Notes under the pieces: generated by a model | Told to the model about the DNA's origin: nothing | Seen by the model: only the letters and a program-made list of their open reading frames with translations | Databases searched by the model: none | Assembly: GCF_030341905.1 (NCBI RefSeq) | Contig: NZ_JATAAF010000007.1 | Span: forward strand, 100,930 to 164,929 | Origin: Porticoccus sp. W117 | Lineage (GTDB): Bacteria > Pseudomonadota > Gammaproteobacteria > Pseudomonadales > Porticoccaceae | Reading direction: 5' to 3' | Length of the DNA: 64,000 nucleotides | Position numbers and translations under genes: made by a program | Shown: positions 38,576 through 47,225 of the stretch, piece after piece | Layout: every line of letters begins with the position of its first letter | How positions within the stretch are numbered: position 1 is the first letter of the stretch

Positions 38576-41500
38576 ATGAGAAATAATCAAAAATTTGGTC
38601 GAAAAAAACTGGCTATGGGCGTTGCCGCCGTATTGTTTTCTATGGGCGCCATGGCGGATATGGAAAGGGTCAGCATCAATATTGAAGCGCAGCAGACGAA
38701 TAAAGCGATCCTGGATTTGGCAACACAAACCGGTTACCAAATAGTGCTGAAAGGAAAGGCTGGTGAAGATTTAAAACTGTCTGAGTTGAGAGGGGAATAT
38801 TCAGTCGATGAAGCGCTGAATATATTGCTTAAGGGAACCAATCTCGTCTATGAGTTTGTTTCGGATAACTCTGTTGTTGTAAAAGAGGTTACAAGTGAAG
38901 TACCTCAAGCAAATAAAGATCAGACCAGAGAGCCAGATGAAGAAGTGCTGATTACCGGCACCCGCCTGAAAGGTTACAGCCCTGCCGCCCATGTAATTTC
39001 CCTGGATCGAGATAAACTGGAAAAAGGCGGTTACACCAGCCTGGAAGATGTTTTTCGCCGATTGCCACAGAACCTCAGTTCTACCACGGGAGAGGCTTTG
39101 GATGCGGAACAGCTAGAATTTAACGTCAATTTCGGCAACATACCAGCTATAGAGATGAGGGGGCTTGGGGCATCGGGTATCAACCTGCGGGGTCTTGGTG
39201 TCGGCGCCACACTGGTGTTGGTTGATGGTCGTCGTCGCACCACGTCTCCTATTGGTGGCGGCAGTTTTACCGATATTTCTGATATTCCGCTGTCACAGGT
39301 GGAGCGTATCGAAATCCTGAACGATGGCGCTTCTGCCATTTATGGTGCCGACGCAGTAGGTGGCGTTGTTAACATTATCCTGCGCAAAGACTATCAGGGG
39401 CTCCAGCTGGACGTGCGCCATGAAAGTTCCAATGCAGGGGGCGACCTGTCGCGAGCCAGTGTCGGTTACACCACATCCTGGGACGGAGGTCGCCTGACAC
39501 TGGGCCTTGACCTGAATGAGAGAAAAAGCGCCAACAGAGATAAATTTGTACGTTCCGCTGGCCCCCAGGGGTTGGGCGACTTCAGAGACCTTGGAGGGGC
39601 GAATACTCGTACATTAGGTCTCGGTGAGCCGGCGTTGGTTTTTGGCGTTGATGGGTTGGATCCCCGAAATGGTCTGCCACTAGTCTCTGATACACCGTTT
39701 AACCAGGATGGCTCTCTCTACACCGGCGACCTGCCCAGCCTTTATCGATTATCAGATTTGGGGCCGGCGGAAGAGGGGCGCGCTTTGCGTATTAGTGTAG
39801 AACAGGAGCTGACTGACTCTGTTACGGCTTATCTGGATGCCTCTGCCAACCGACGGGATGATGGCCGGGTCTATACGCCCAATGCCTGGAGTGGCTCATC
39901 TGGTTTGTCGGCAGTAAGGTCTCTGACTTTTGTGCCCAGTTCAAACCCTAATATTCCGGCGGTATTCACTGGCCCAGGGTTTAGTGAAGGGGTTGCCGTT
40001 GGATATACCTTCCGCCGTGAATTGCAGCAAATCTCATTCAGTGAGGCCCGTCAGACAGGTTCCGATCAGATGACTATCGGACTCAGGGGTGACTTGCCGT
40101 TTCTGGAAGGCTGGGATTTCGACGTCAGCTATGGCTACAGCAAGCAAGACTCATCGGGAATGAACACCAAGTTTGCCCTCCGTGGTGAAGGTTTTGAAAC
40201 GGAGCTGAATGATGCACTCAATGGCTTTAATCTGTTTACCGATGGCAGTGACAGCTCGGTAATTGATGCCAATGCCGAGCTGTTGAGGGCCACAATTAAT
40301 ACCGATTCCAGTGAATTTGAATCCGAATTGAAATCCCTTGATGGCTCCATAAGTGGCGACCTTTTCGCCCTGCCAGCGGGTAATGTGCAGATGGCAGTTG
40401 GCTTCCAGTTACGCGAAGATGAAATTGACCAAAGTCGGTTTCGCCAGATAATTTCCGATATCGTTTGGCAGGCTGAACGGGAGGCGCAAGCGTACTTTGT
40501 TGAGCTGGGTGTGCCCCTGCTGAAAGACCTGCCCCTTATCCAGGAAATGTCACTGACTCTGGCCACGCGTCGCGAGAGCTTTAAGCAGAACGGCGATTTG
40601 ACAGTACAGAATACTGCACGAGATTTTGTATTCTTCCCTAGTTTTGGCTTTGTAGAAATCGATTTGAGTGAGTTTGACCCTGTGGATGTTATTGGCTTGA
40701 CTGAGTTTCCAGTGGCAGGAGGCCCCAATCTTAATGAACGGTCTGAAGTGTTTGAGTTCGACAATACCAGCCCCAGTGTATCTCTCAGTTGGCAGGTGAA
40801 CGATGAGTTTAAGTTGCGCGGCAGATGGGGCGAGTCGTTTCAGGCACCAACCCCCGGTCAGCAATTTGGAGCCATATTCCTGAACGCCCATACCGCTTCT
40901 ATAAGAGGGGCTCCGCCTTTTGTTCGTCCTAGTGAAGGTTACCAAGGCACGGAATTAAGCACCAGCCCGGAGTTTGCCGGCCTTAGTGCGGCCAGTGTTA
41001 CAGGCAGCAATCCGGCTTTACAGCCCCAGATTGCCCGGACTCTTAACTGGGGCTTCGATTACGCTCCCAGTGCTGTCGATGGCCTGAATCTGTCTGTCAC
41101 CTACAGTCGGGCAAAATTTGCGAACTTTATTGGCTCGCCTCCTGGGTCCCGTTCCAGAGACTTCGCGGTTTTTGCTTCAGACCCGGACTCGTTCCCCGAA
41201 ATTTTTACCTTCAATGCAGACAGATCCATACTGCTGGTGGATCGACGTTCAGCCAACCTTGCCAGCAGGTTGTCGGAAACTGTCGATATTCTGGTGAATT
41301 ATGACTTTGAGACGGATTTGGGTAGTTGGGGAGTCACGCTGAATGCCCAGCGAAGCCTGCGCCTTGAAGAACAGTTCACTGCGGCCTCACCGGTGTTCAG
41401 TTTTAATGACAGCGAATTTGGACCCAGCAAGTGGGGCGCAGATATGTCAGTTCTGTGGAATTACGGTGATTACAGTGCGGTTGTTTCCGCCAATTACAGC

Positions 41501-41773
41501 TCTGATCACAGAGTACTGTTCCCAGCGATCACCAATGCTGATGAGCCCGAAATTGAGCGTTCCGGTTCTACCACCACGGTTGATTTGCAGTTTGCCTACC
41601 AGCCCCAAGACGCCTCTGGCTGGTTGCAAGGCATGAGGTTCACTCTGGGGGCGCAGAACCTGTTCAAACCCGAATTCCGCTTTGTTGATAACGGAATTGG
41701 CTATGCGGCCAATCGCAACAATGCTAGGGGCAGGGTTATCTACCTGGACGTGAGTAAGGACTTTGAGTTTTAA
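38576..41773 (+). CDS. TonB-dependent outer-membrane receptor with N-terminal STN signalling domain
   Basis: I start at ATG 38576, giving 1065 residues with a signal peptide (about 1-27, KKLAMGVAAVLFSMGAMA). An STN domain follows (about 32-105, ILDLATQTGYQIVLKGKAGEDLKLSELRGEYSVDEALNILLKGTNLVYE), which contacts FecR in the periplasm. A TonB-box-like region EVLITGTRLKG comes next. The plug (about 140-260) has ADAVGGVVNIILRKDYQG, and the beta-barrel ends NNARGRVIYLDVSKDFEF with a terminal Phe. Such TBDRs of over 1000 residues with NGASAIYGADAVGG plugs often import oligosaccharides, peptides or siderophores. The substrate is not evident. It forms a surface-signalling unit with the two genes upstream. 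Confidence 0.94.
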   Translation: MRNNQKFGRKKLAMGVAAVLFSMGAMADMERVSINIEAQQTNKAILDLATQTGYQIVLKGKAGEDLKLSELRGEYSVDEALNILLKGTNLVYEFVSDNSVVVKEVTSEVPQANKDQTREPDEEVLITGTRLKGYSPAAHVISLDRDKLEKGGYTSLEDVFRRLPQNLSSTTGEALDAEQLEFNVNFGNIPAIEMRGLGASGINLRGLGVGATLVLVDGRRRTTSPIGGGSFTDISDIPLSQVERIEILNDGASAIYGADAVGGVVNIILRKDYQGLQLDVRHESSNAGGDLSRASVGYTTSWDGGRLTLGLDLNERKSANRDKFVRSAGPQGLGDFRDLGGANTRTLGLGEPALVFGVDGLDPRNGLPLVSDTPFNQDGSLYTGDLPSLYRLSDLGPAEEGRALRISVEQELTDSVTAYLDASANRRDDGRVYTPNAWSGSSGLSAVRSLTFVPSSNPNIPAVFTGPGFSEGVAVGYTFRRELQQISFSEARQTGSDQMTIGLRGDLPFLEGWDFDVSYGYSKQDSSGMNTKFALRGEGFETELNDALNGFNLFTDGSDSSVIDANAELLRATINTDSSEFESELKSLDGSISGDLFALPAGNVQMAVGFQLREDEIDQSRFRQIISDIVWQAEREAQAYFVELGVPLLKDLPLIQEMSLTLATRRESFKQNGDLTVQNTARDFVFFPSFGFVEIDLSEFDPVDVIGLTEFPVAGGPNLNERSEVFEFDNTSPSVSLSWQVNDEFKLRGRWGESFQAPTPGQQFGAIFLNAHTASIRGAPPFVRPSEGYQGTELSTSPEFAGLSAASVTGSNPALQPQIARTLNWGFDYAPSAVDGLNLSVTYSRAKFANFIGSPPGSRSRDFAVFASDPDSFPEIFTFNADRSILLVDRRSANLASRLSETVDILVNYDFETDLGSWGVTLNAQRSLRLEEQFTAASPVFSFNDSEFGPSKWGADMSVLWNYGDYSAVVSANYSSDHRVLFPAITNADEPEIERSGSTTTVDLQFAYQPQDASGWLQGMRFTLGAQNLFKPEFRFVDNGIGYAANRNNARGRVIYLDVSKDFEF

Positions 41774-41982
41774 CTTGATGTAAACAACTTTGGCAGGCCT
41801 TTGCTGTTTTTTTGTAAGGGTCTGCTTTTTTGTATCTGGTCGAGTCTGACTATTTAAACGCAACGAGTGAATATAGAGTGTGCTGCCTCAATAATGTGAG
41901 ACGGCGTAGTATCTTTTAATTTTTGTATTTGTAGTTTACAGATATTCCATTTGAGACTCATGTTGTATTTATAGGAGGAGAG

Positions 41983-43173
41983 ATGAGAAAAGTACTTGTG
42001 GCTGGCCTGAGCTTCTGGCTGTCTTTGAGTGTGCTGGCGTCGGATTTGGAGCGCAAGATAGCTGAACAACAGGTTGCAAAAGCCCTCGTATTATCCGATG
42101 TATTCAAGGCACGGTATAAGGCAATTAGTGTTTTAAGAAATAAATACCCAAAATTATATAAGGCGCAAAAAAAGACTCTGGATGCAGAGATCGACGCTTT
42201 TGATATGCCTCGGTACGTTTGGCAGGCCATCGAACTGATGGATAAAGACGCTTCCGGTGAAGCAGGGTTCCTTGCTATGAAATTAATTAGCAGGCAATAC
42301 CCCGCCATACTTCCAAACGGCAACCAAGGAGATATGCCGTCACTGAATCCTGTTCAATTGGGGGAGGTCTTTACCCGACTGATTGATAAGGCATTGTCCG
42401 AGCATATTGATAATCCGAACCTGATTGAGGTTGTTGGCAGGCCAGCTTTTTATCTTACAAGTTTGCCGACATATAACATCGAGGCTGTCTATGATTACCA
42501 GAAGTCTGTTTGGAGCAAAATTATAGAAGGCAGTGAGCACCGCTCTGTAAAGGGAACCGCAGCTTATTTGATGGCAGATTACGCCATCAAGTTTACCCAG
42601 ATTTCGGGGTTACCAGAAGAACTGAAGCGCCAGGCGAAAATAGATGTTGCTACTTACTCGAATATGTCTATTAACGAGTATGGCGATGTGGTGGTGCGAA
42701 ACGGTAAAACGGCTAGAGAAATTATGGGAGGCAGGCTATTTGCTTTGGATGCTCTGGTTGCTGGTAAAGAGCTGCCCGATGTTGAGGCAAAAACTCTGAA
42801 AGGAAAGCTGGATCAACTCAGCAACTACCGAGGAAAAGTGGTGTTGGTGGACTTCTGGGCTACATGGTGCGGGCCCTGCATTGCTACCTTTCCTGCAATC
42901 GCACAACTGAAAAAGGAACTGGCGGGCAAGCCATTTGAGGTCATTTCCATCAATGTTGACGACGAAGTGGAAGATGCCATTGCCTTCAAGGAAAACAGTG
43001 AACAGCCCATGCCTTGGGTAAACTGGCATATAGGCCCGGACAGCCCGATTCTGACCGAATGGGCGGTGAATAAGTATCCGACATTCTTTGTGTTAGACGA
43101 GAAGGGCATTATTCAAATTACCGACTTTGATTCGAACAAGATCAAAGAACTTGTTAATAAGCTCGCGGAGTAA
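41983..43173 (+). CDS. Exported TlpA-like thioredoxin-domain protein with a novel N-terminal region
   Basis: The 396-residue protein has a signal peptide (MRKVLVAGLSFWLSLSVLASD). A region of about 245 mostly helical residues follows that I do not recognise. The C-terminal thioredoxin fold (about 262-396) has redox motif Cys296-Gly-Pro-Cys299 in VDFWATWCGPCIATFPAI and the cis-proline loop YPTFFVLDEKG. It is preceded by GGAGGAGAG, a strong ribosome-binding site. It lies 209 bases after the receptor on the same strand, so it may handle disulfides or a thiol-containing ligand in the same system. Confidence 0.88.
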   Translation: MRKVLVAGLSFWLSLSVLASDLERKIAEQQVAKALVLSDVFKARYKAISVLRNKYPKLYKAQKKTLDAEIDAFDMPRYVWQAIELMDKDASGEAGFLAMKLISRQYPAILPNGNQGDMPSLNPVQLGEVFTRLIDKALSEHIDNPNLIEVVGRPAFYLTSLPTYNIEAVYDYQKSVWSKIIEGSEHRSVKGTAAYLMADYAIKFTQISGLPEELKRQAKIDVATYSNMSINEYGDVVVRNGKTAREIMGGRLFALDALVAGKELPDVEAKTLKGKLDQLSNYRGKVVLVDFWATWCGPCIATFPAIAQLKKELAGKPFEVISINVDDEVEDAIAFKENSEQPMPWVNWHIGPDSPILTEWAVNKYPTFFVLDEKGIIQITDFDSNKIKELVNKLAE

Positions 43174-43201
43174 TGCTTACCTGTAAATAGCATCCCTTCT
43201 G

Positions 43202-44446
43202 TTAGCGGAATAAAACCAGACCAACTCCGTAACTGCCGGCATAGCCAACGGTATAGGCAAGCAGCAGAAAGAGGCTGTATTTCATATAGCTGACAAAAGT
43301 GATTTCTTTCACTTTACTCATAGCAACAATACCAGCCGCAGAACCGATAACCAGCAGTGACCCGCCTACACCAACACCATAAGTCAGTGACAGCCAGTTG
43401 GCGGAGGTTATCTCCAGATCGGCTTTCAGCAGAGCAGCAGTAAGGGGCACGTTGTCTACCAACGAAGATAACAACCCCATTACGTAGTTTGCTTCCAGTG
43501 GGTGCATGGTCTGATAAATGTCGGTAAGGCTATCCAGAGCGCCAATTTCTTTCAACATGCCCATCAGCAGAAGAATTCCCAGGAAAAAAAGCAAGGTGTC
43601 GAATTCAATAACGCGAATATAGTCCAGCAAACTTTCCCGTTTGTCATCCCGATAACAGAAACGTCCTATCAGGAACATCACTGACAGGCCGAACAGGAAC
43701 GTCAAAACTGGCGGCACTCCGGCAATAACATTGAATGCAATGGTGGCGAGGATGGTGCAAAGAAATATCACCGATACGACAATACCAACCCGATCATAGC
43801 TGCTTTCGGCGTCAGCAATAGCGATCTTGCCACGCAAGCCAATCGATAGTAGTACGGCTAGCAGCATTACACTAACAAAGGAAGGAATTATCAACCATAG
43901 AAGGTTTTGAATATTTACCTTACCGTCCAGAAATATCATCAGGGTTGTCACATCACCAGTTATCAACGAGACACCGCCGGAGTTAACTGCGAACACCACA
44001 ATAACGGCAAACTTCAGCGTCTTGGCTGCTGGCAGTTTTAGTGACAGCACCAATGCAATAGATATCAGGGTGGCGGTGATGTTGTCTGACAACGAAGAAA
44101 ACACAAAGGCGAAGATAGCCACTAAAAACAGCATCTGCTTCTCGCCAATCTGCGAAGGCAGAATTCGGTAAATAATTGCCTTGATTAAACCCTTATGATT
44201 AAGAAATGCCACAAATGTCATGGCTGCCAAAAGGAAAAGCCATAGACTGGCGATTTCCAATAGGTTTTCGTTGAGCTCTCCCTGAAGCATTTGCTGTGTT
44301 TGATTGGCTTCGGGAAACAGGAAAATCATCAGCCATGCCAAAGTGCCCAAAAACAACGTAGTTTTAGCTTTATTGAGATGGATAACATCTTCAAGGACGA
44401 TCAACAAGAAAGCCAAAATCGCTAAAGCGATTAAAGCACTGTTCAT
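43202..44446 (-). CDS. NhaD-type Na+/H+ antiporter (second copy)
   Basis: The 414-residue protein has about eleven hydrophobic segments and lacks the cleavable signal and long acidic loop of the first NhaD. Family motifs include SSLSDNITATLISIALVL, AVNSGGVSLITGDVTTLMIFL, SSLVDNVPLTAALL and GVGGSLLVIGSAAGIVAMS. It is a paralogue of the protein at 25116-26567, of the shorter type. Its gene is convergent with the TlpA-like gene and lies in the same direction as the CbbR-like regulator, near sbtA, whose product depends on a Na+ gradient. Confidence 0.93.
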   Translation of the reverse strand: MNSALIALAILAFLLIVLEDVIHLNKAKTTLFLGTLAWLMIFLFPEANQTQQMLQGELNENLLEIASLWLFLLAAMTFVAFLNHKGLIKAIIYRILPSQIGEKQMLFLVAIFAFVFSSLSDNITATLISIALVLSLKLPAAKTLKFAVIVVFAVNSGGVSLITGDVTTLMIFLDGKVNIQNLLWLIIPSFVSVMLLAVLLSIGLRGKIAIADAESSYDRVGIVVSVIFLCTILATIAFNVIAGVPPVLTFLFGLSVMFLIGRFCYRDDKRESLLDYIRVIEFDTLLFFLGILLLMGMLKEIGALDSLTDIYQTMHPLEANYVMGLLSSLVDNVPLTAALLKADLEITSANWLSLTYGVGVGGSLLVIGSAAGIVAMSKVKEITFVSYMKYSLFLLLAYTVGYAGSYGVGLVLFR

Positions 44447-44521
44447 GGCTGTAATCCGATATCTAGAATGGCGCGTAGTTTAAAGTATTCCAGCAGGTAT
44501 GCTAGCCATTATTAATTTATT

Positions 44522-45454
44522 TTAACGCTCTAAATCCTCCAACAACTGCAAGCGGTTATTCTTCTGCGCAAACTCCAACAACGCCGTTGCTATTGGCGAA
44601 GCAGGCCGGCTTTTCAAACTCACCAGGTACCAGTTGGTTTTGATCGGCAGTTTGCCGACGTTGAGTATAGACAGCCCGGCACTGCCGCCAAAGGTGAGGG
44701 TGTGCTCAGACAGTATCGACACGCCCATTCCCGACATCACCATGTGTTTGATGGCTTCGTTGCTTTCAATGGTCATGCGTACATTCAGTTCGCAGTTGTG
44801 CCTTGTCATATGTTGTTCAATGGCGTAGCGGGTACCGGAACCATTTTCGCGCATGATGTAGGGCTGACTGGCAAATTCTTTCAGGCTGATGCGCTTGCGC
44901 TGGCAGAGGGGGTGTTCCTGATGGGCAATGGCCACCAGCCTGTTGGGTAAGAATTCGGCTAATTGGTAATCGTCATTGGTGGGTGGGTGGCTGAATACAC
45001 AAAAGTCGTCTTCACCTTCCGCCAGGCGCTTTACGATCTGCGCCCGGTTGCCAATGGTCATATCTACGTCAATATCGGGAAACTGCCGGCAGAAGTCTCC
45101 CAGCAAGTGGGGCATAAAATACTTTGCCGTGGTCACCACTGCCAGCCGCAGTGTGCCTGACGTTAGCCCGCGCAGTTTGGTCAGTTTCATATCCAGGCGC
45201 TCAAAGCACAGCAGTACTTCGCGGGCGCTTTCCGTGGTGACTTCGCCAACTTCTGTGAGTTTTAAGTCTCGGCCCACTTGGTAAAAAAGTGGGCTGCCGA
45301 TGGCTTCACTGAGTTTTTTCAGCTGCATCGATACCGTAGGTTGGGTCAGATGCAGCGCTTTGGCGGCAGCGGTTACGCTGCCGTGGTGGGCCACGGCCAG
45401 CAGTATTTCCAACTGACGCAACGTGCCGATATGGGCGTGCAGGCGAGTTTTCAT
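44522..45454 (-). CDS. LysR-family regulator, CbbR/CmpR-like, divergent from the sbtA operon
   Basis: The 310-residue protein has the CbbR-type helix-turn-helix region (about 8-70, TLRQLEILLAVAHHGSVTAAAKALHLTQPTVSMQLKKLSEAIGSPLFYQVGRDLKLTEVGE). The effector domain contains LRLAVVTTAKYFMPHLLGDFCRQFPDIDV and MRENGSGTRYAIEQ, typical of regulators of carbon-fixation and bicarbonate-transport genes (CbbR, CmpR, CcmR). It is divergent from a bicarbonate permease operon, with inverted repeats in the 126-base gap, so it most likely controls that operon and itself. Confidence 0.93.
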   Translation of the reverse strand: MKTRLHAHIGTLRQLEILLAVAHHGSVTAAAKALHLTQPTVSMQLKKLSEAIGSPLFYQVGRDLKLTEVGEVTTESAREVLLCFERLDMKLTKLRGLTSGTLRLAVVTTAKYFMPHLLGDFCRQFPDIDVDMTIGNRAQIVKRLAEGEDDFCVFSHPPTNDDYQLAEFLPNRLVAIAHQEHPLCQRKRISLKEFASQPYIMRENGSGTRYAIEQHMTRHNCELNVRMTIESNEAIKHMVMSGMGVSILSEHTLTFGGSAGLSILNVGKLPIKTNWYLVSLKSRPASPIATALLEFAQKNNRLQLLEDLER

Positions 45455-45474
45455 GGCTTTCCAGCTATAAGTAA

Positions 45475-45524
45475 ATACATAGATAAATATAAATGTATTA
45501 ACTAGATAATATCTATTTTTAGTT
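45475..45524. promoter_or_regulatory. Inverted repeats in the LysR-sbtA intergenic region, probable LysR operator
   Basis: ATACAT (45475-45480) pairs with ATGTAT (45493-45498). The perfect palindrome TAGATA-A-TATCTA is at 45503-45515, nested in AACTA ... TAGTT (45500-45524). AT-rich dyads of T-N11-A form are the usual LysR-type binding sites. The binding itself is inferred. Confidence 0.6.
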
Positions 45525-45580
45525 ATGTCAAGTTTTGTTCAGAATGGCGCCCAACTAGTTCTCAACTCACAGAGGTGTCA

Positions 45581-45793
45581 ATGAACCTGTCTCAAATCTA
45601 CTTTGGTGTTTGTGCCGGCTTGTTAATTACTGCCGTGGCGGCGTTGCTGGCGCAGCAAGGCATTATTGGTTGGGCGCTTGCTTTGGTGGGTGCAACGGTA
45701 GCAGTCTGCAATGGCGTGGCCTGGTGCTATCAGCGAATCAACAATCCATCAGTTCGGGTACAGATGCCTGTTTACCTGATCGAGAGTAAATAA
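45581..45793 (+). CDS. Small two-helix membrane protein, first gene of the sbtA-purEK operon
   Basis: The start is ATG 45581 (AGAGG leader); an in-frame GTG two codons earlier is less likely. The 70-residue protein has two hydrophobic segments (about 5-26 and 30-49, FGVCAGLLITAVAALLA and GWALALVGATVAVCNGVAW). A short C-terminal tail follows (YQRINNPSVRVQMPVYLIESK). I do not recognise it. It lies 5 bases before sbtA. It is not the PII-like SbtB partner known from cyanobacteria, so it may be a different accessory or regulatory subunit of the permease. Confidence 0.75.
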   Translation: MNLSQIYFGVCAGLLITAVAALLAQQGIIGWALALVGATVAVCNGVAWCYQRINNPSVRVQMPVYLIESK

Positions 45794-45798
45794 GCGTC

Positions 45799-46734
45799 AT
45801 GCAGATTGACGTTGTTGTCGCCTTTTTCGTGCTCGGCATGGTAGCCACCTTGCTGGGTACAAAAATCGATTTTCCCAAAGGGCTTTACCAGTTTCTAACG
45901 TTGTTTTTGCTGCTGGCTATTGGCCTGAAAGGGGGCATGGCCCTCGGCGACCATATTGGTATTGAGTTGCTGGGGCAATCTTTGGTGGTAGTGACACTGG
46001 GTTTGATTTTACCGCTGATTGCCTACCCGTTACTCAAACGTTTTGGTGGCTGGTCGCGGCTGGATTCCGCATCCACAGCGGCTCACTACGGCTCTGTCAG
46101 CGTGGCCACTTTTGCAGTGGCAGTGGCGGTGATAGAGGCGCAAAACCTGTTTTACGAGCCGTACTTCCTGTTGTTTGTGGTGGTTTTGGAGGTGCCCGCT
46201 ATTGCCGTAGGACTGTGGCTGGCCAAACGCGGCGAACGTGCCTCTAACACCAGCCGACGCCAGTTGTTTCACGAATTGTTTGGCAACCAGGGCGTGGTGC
46301 TGTTACTCGGTGGTTTGCTGATTGGTTGGTGGGCAGGGGACAACACCCGCAACATCATGCCGTTGTTCTCCACGTTATTTCACGGTGTATTGGCGCTGTT
46401 CCTGTTGCAAATGGGGCGTCTGGCTGCCGAGCAGTTTTCCGAGCTGCGTCGCCAGGGGCTGTTTCTGGTTAGCTTTGCTATTGCCATGCCATTGATTGGT
46501 GCGCTGTTTGGTGGTGCCTTGGCGTTGTTGCTGGGGCTTTCTGCTGGTGGCGTGGCGCTATTGGCGACTCTGGGAGCCAGTGCTTCTTACATAGCGGTAC
46601 CCGCTGCGCTGGGTGTGGCACTGCCTCAGGCCAATCTCAGTTTACCGTTGACCGCATCCCTGGCGGTTACTTTTCCGTTCAATGTGCTGGTTGGTATCCC
46701 TGTCTACCTGGCATTGGCTCAACGACTTACATAG
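45799..46734 (+). CDS. sbtA: SbtA-family sodium-dependent bicarbonate permease
   Basis: The 311-residue inner-membrane protein has about ten helices in two inverted halves. SbtA-like features include [25 protein letters not shown] near the start, [22 protein letters not shown], a middle hydrophilic linker ([17 protein letters not shown]), and [41 protein letters not shown] near the end. The family imports HCO3- with Na+. The gene lies 8 bases before purE and follows a small membrane protein gene, so it is part of the purEK operon. Confidence 0.9.
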   Translation: MQIDVVVAFFVLGMVATLLGTKIDFPKGLYQFLTLFLLLAIGLKGGMALGDHIGIELLGQSLVVVTLGLILPLIAYPLLKRFGGWSRLDSASTAAHYGSVSVATFAVAVAVIEAQNLFYEPYFLLFVVVLEVPAIAVGLWLAKRGERASNTSRRQLFHELFGNQGVVLLLGGLLIGWWAGDNTRNIMPLFSTLFHGVLALFLLQMGRLAAEQFSELRRQGLFLVSFAIAMPLIGALFGGALALLLGLSAGGVALLATLGASASYIAVPAALGVALPQANLSLPLTASLAVTFPFNVLVGIPVYLALAQRLT

Positions 46735-46742
46735 GAAAAATC

Positions 46743-47225
46743 ATGAAATTTTCAACGGTCAACGTTGTGATGGGCTCAAAGTCAGACTGGCCCACCATGC
46801 GCAAAGCCACAGAGGTATTGGAGGTGTTGCAGGTGCCTTTTCACGCATCCGTGGTGTCGGCTCATCGAACTCCGGCGCGGCTGGTGGCGTTTGCCAACCA
46901 GGCCGCTGACGAGGGCACAAAAGTCATTATTGCCGGTGCCGGCGGTGCCGCTCATTTGCCGGGCATGTTGGCGGCAGAAACCTGGCTGCCGGTGATCGGC
47001 GTGCCGGTGGCGAGTCGGCACCTCAATGGCCTGGACAGTTTGTTATCCATCGTGCAAATGCCCAAAGGAGTCAGCACAGCGACCATGGCCATTGGCGAGT
47101 CCGGTGCTTTTAACGCGGGCTTGATGGCTGCCCAGATGTTGGCACTGGAAGATCCACAGCTGCGTGACCGCCTTGTGGCATGGCGTCAGGCACAAACCGA
47201 TTCTGTAGAACTGGAGGTAGAGTAA
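46743..47225 (+). CDS. purE: N5-carboxyaminoimidazole ribonucleotide mutase
   Basis: The 160-residue class I PurE moves the carboxyl group of N5-CAIR to make CAIR in purine synthesis. Motifs are [28 protein letters not shown] (catalytic His), [26 protein letters not shown] and [14 protein letters not shown]. Its stop overlaps the purK start (TAATG), and sbtA ends 8 bases upstream. Confidence 0.97.
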   Translation: MKFSTVNVVMGSKSDWPTMRKATEVLEVLQVPFHASVVSAHRTPARLVAFANQAADEGTKVIIAGAGGAAHLPGMLAAETWLPVIGVPVASRHLNGLDSLLSIVQMPKGVSTATMAIGESGAFNAGLMAAQMLALEDPQLRDRLVAWRQAQTDSVELEVE

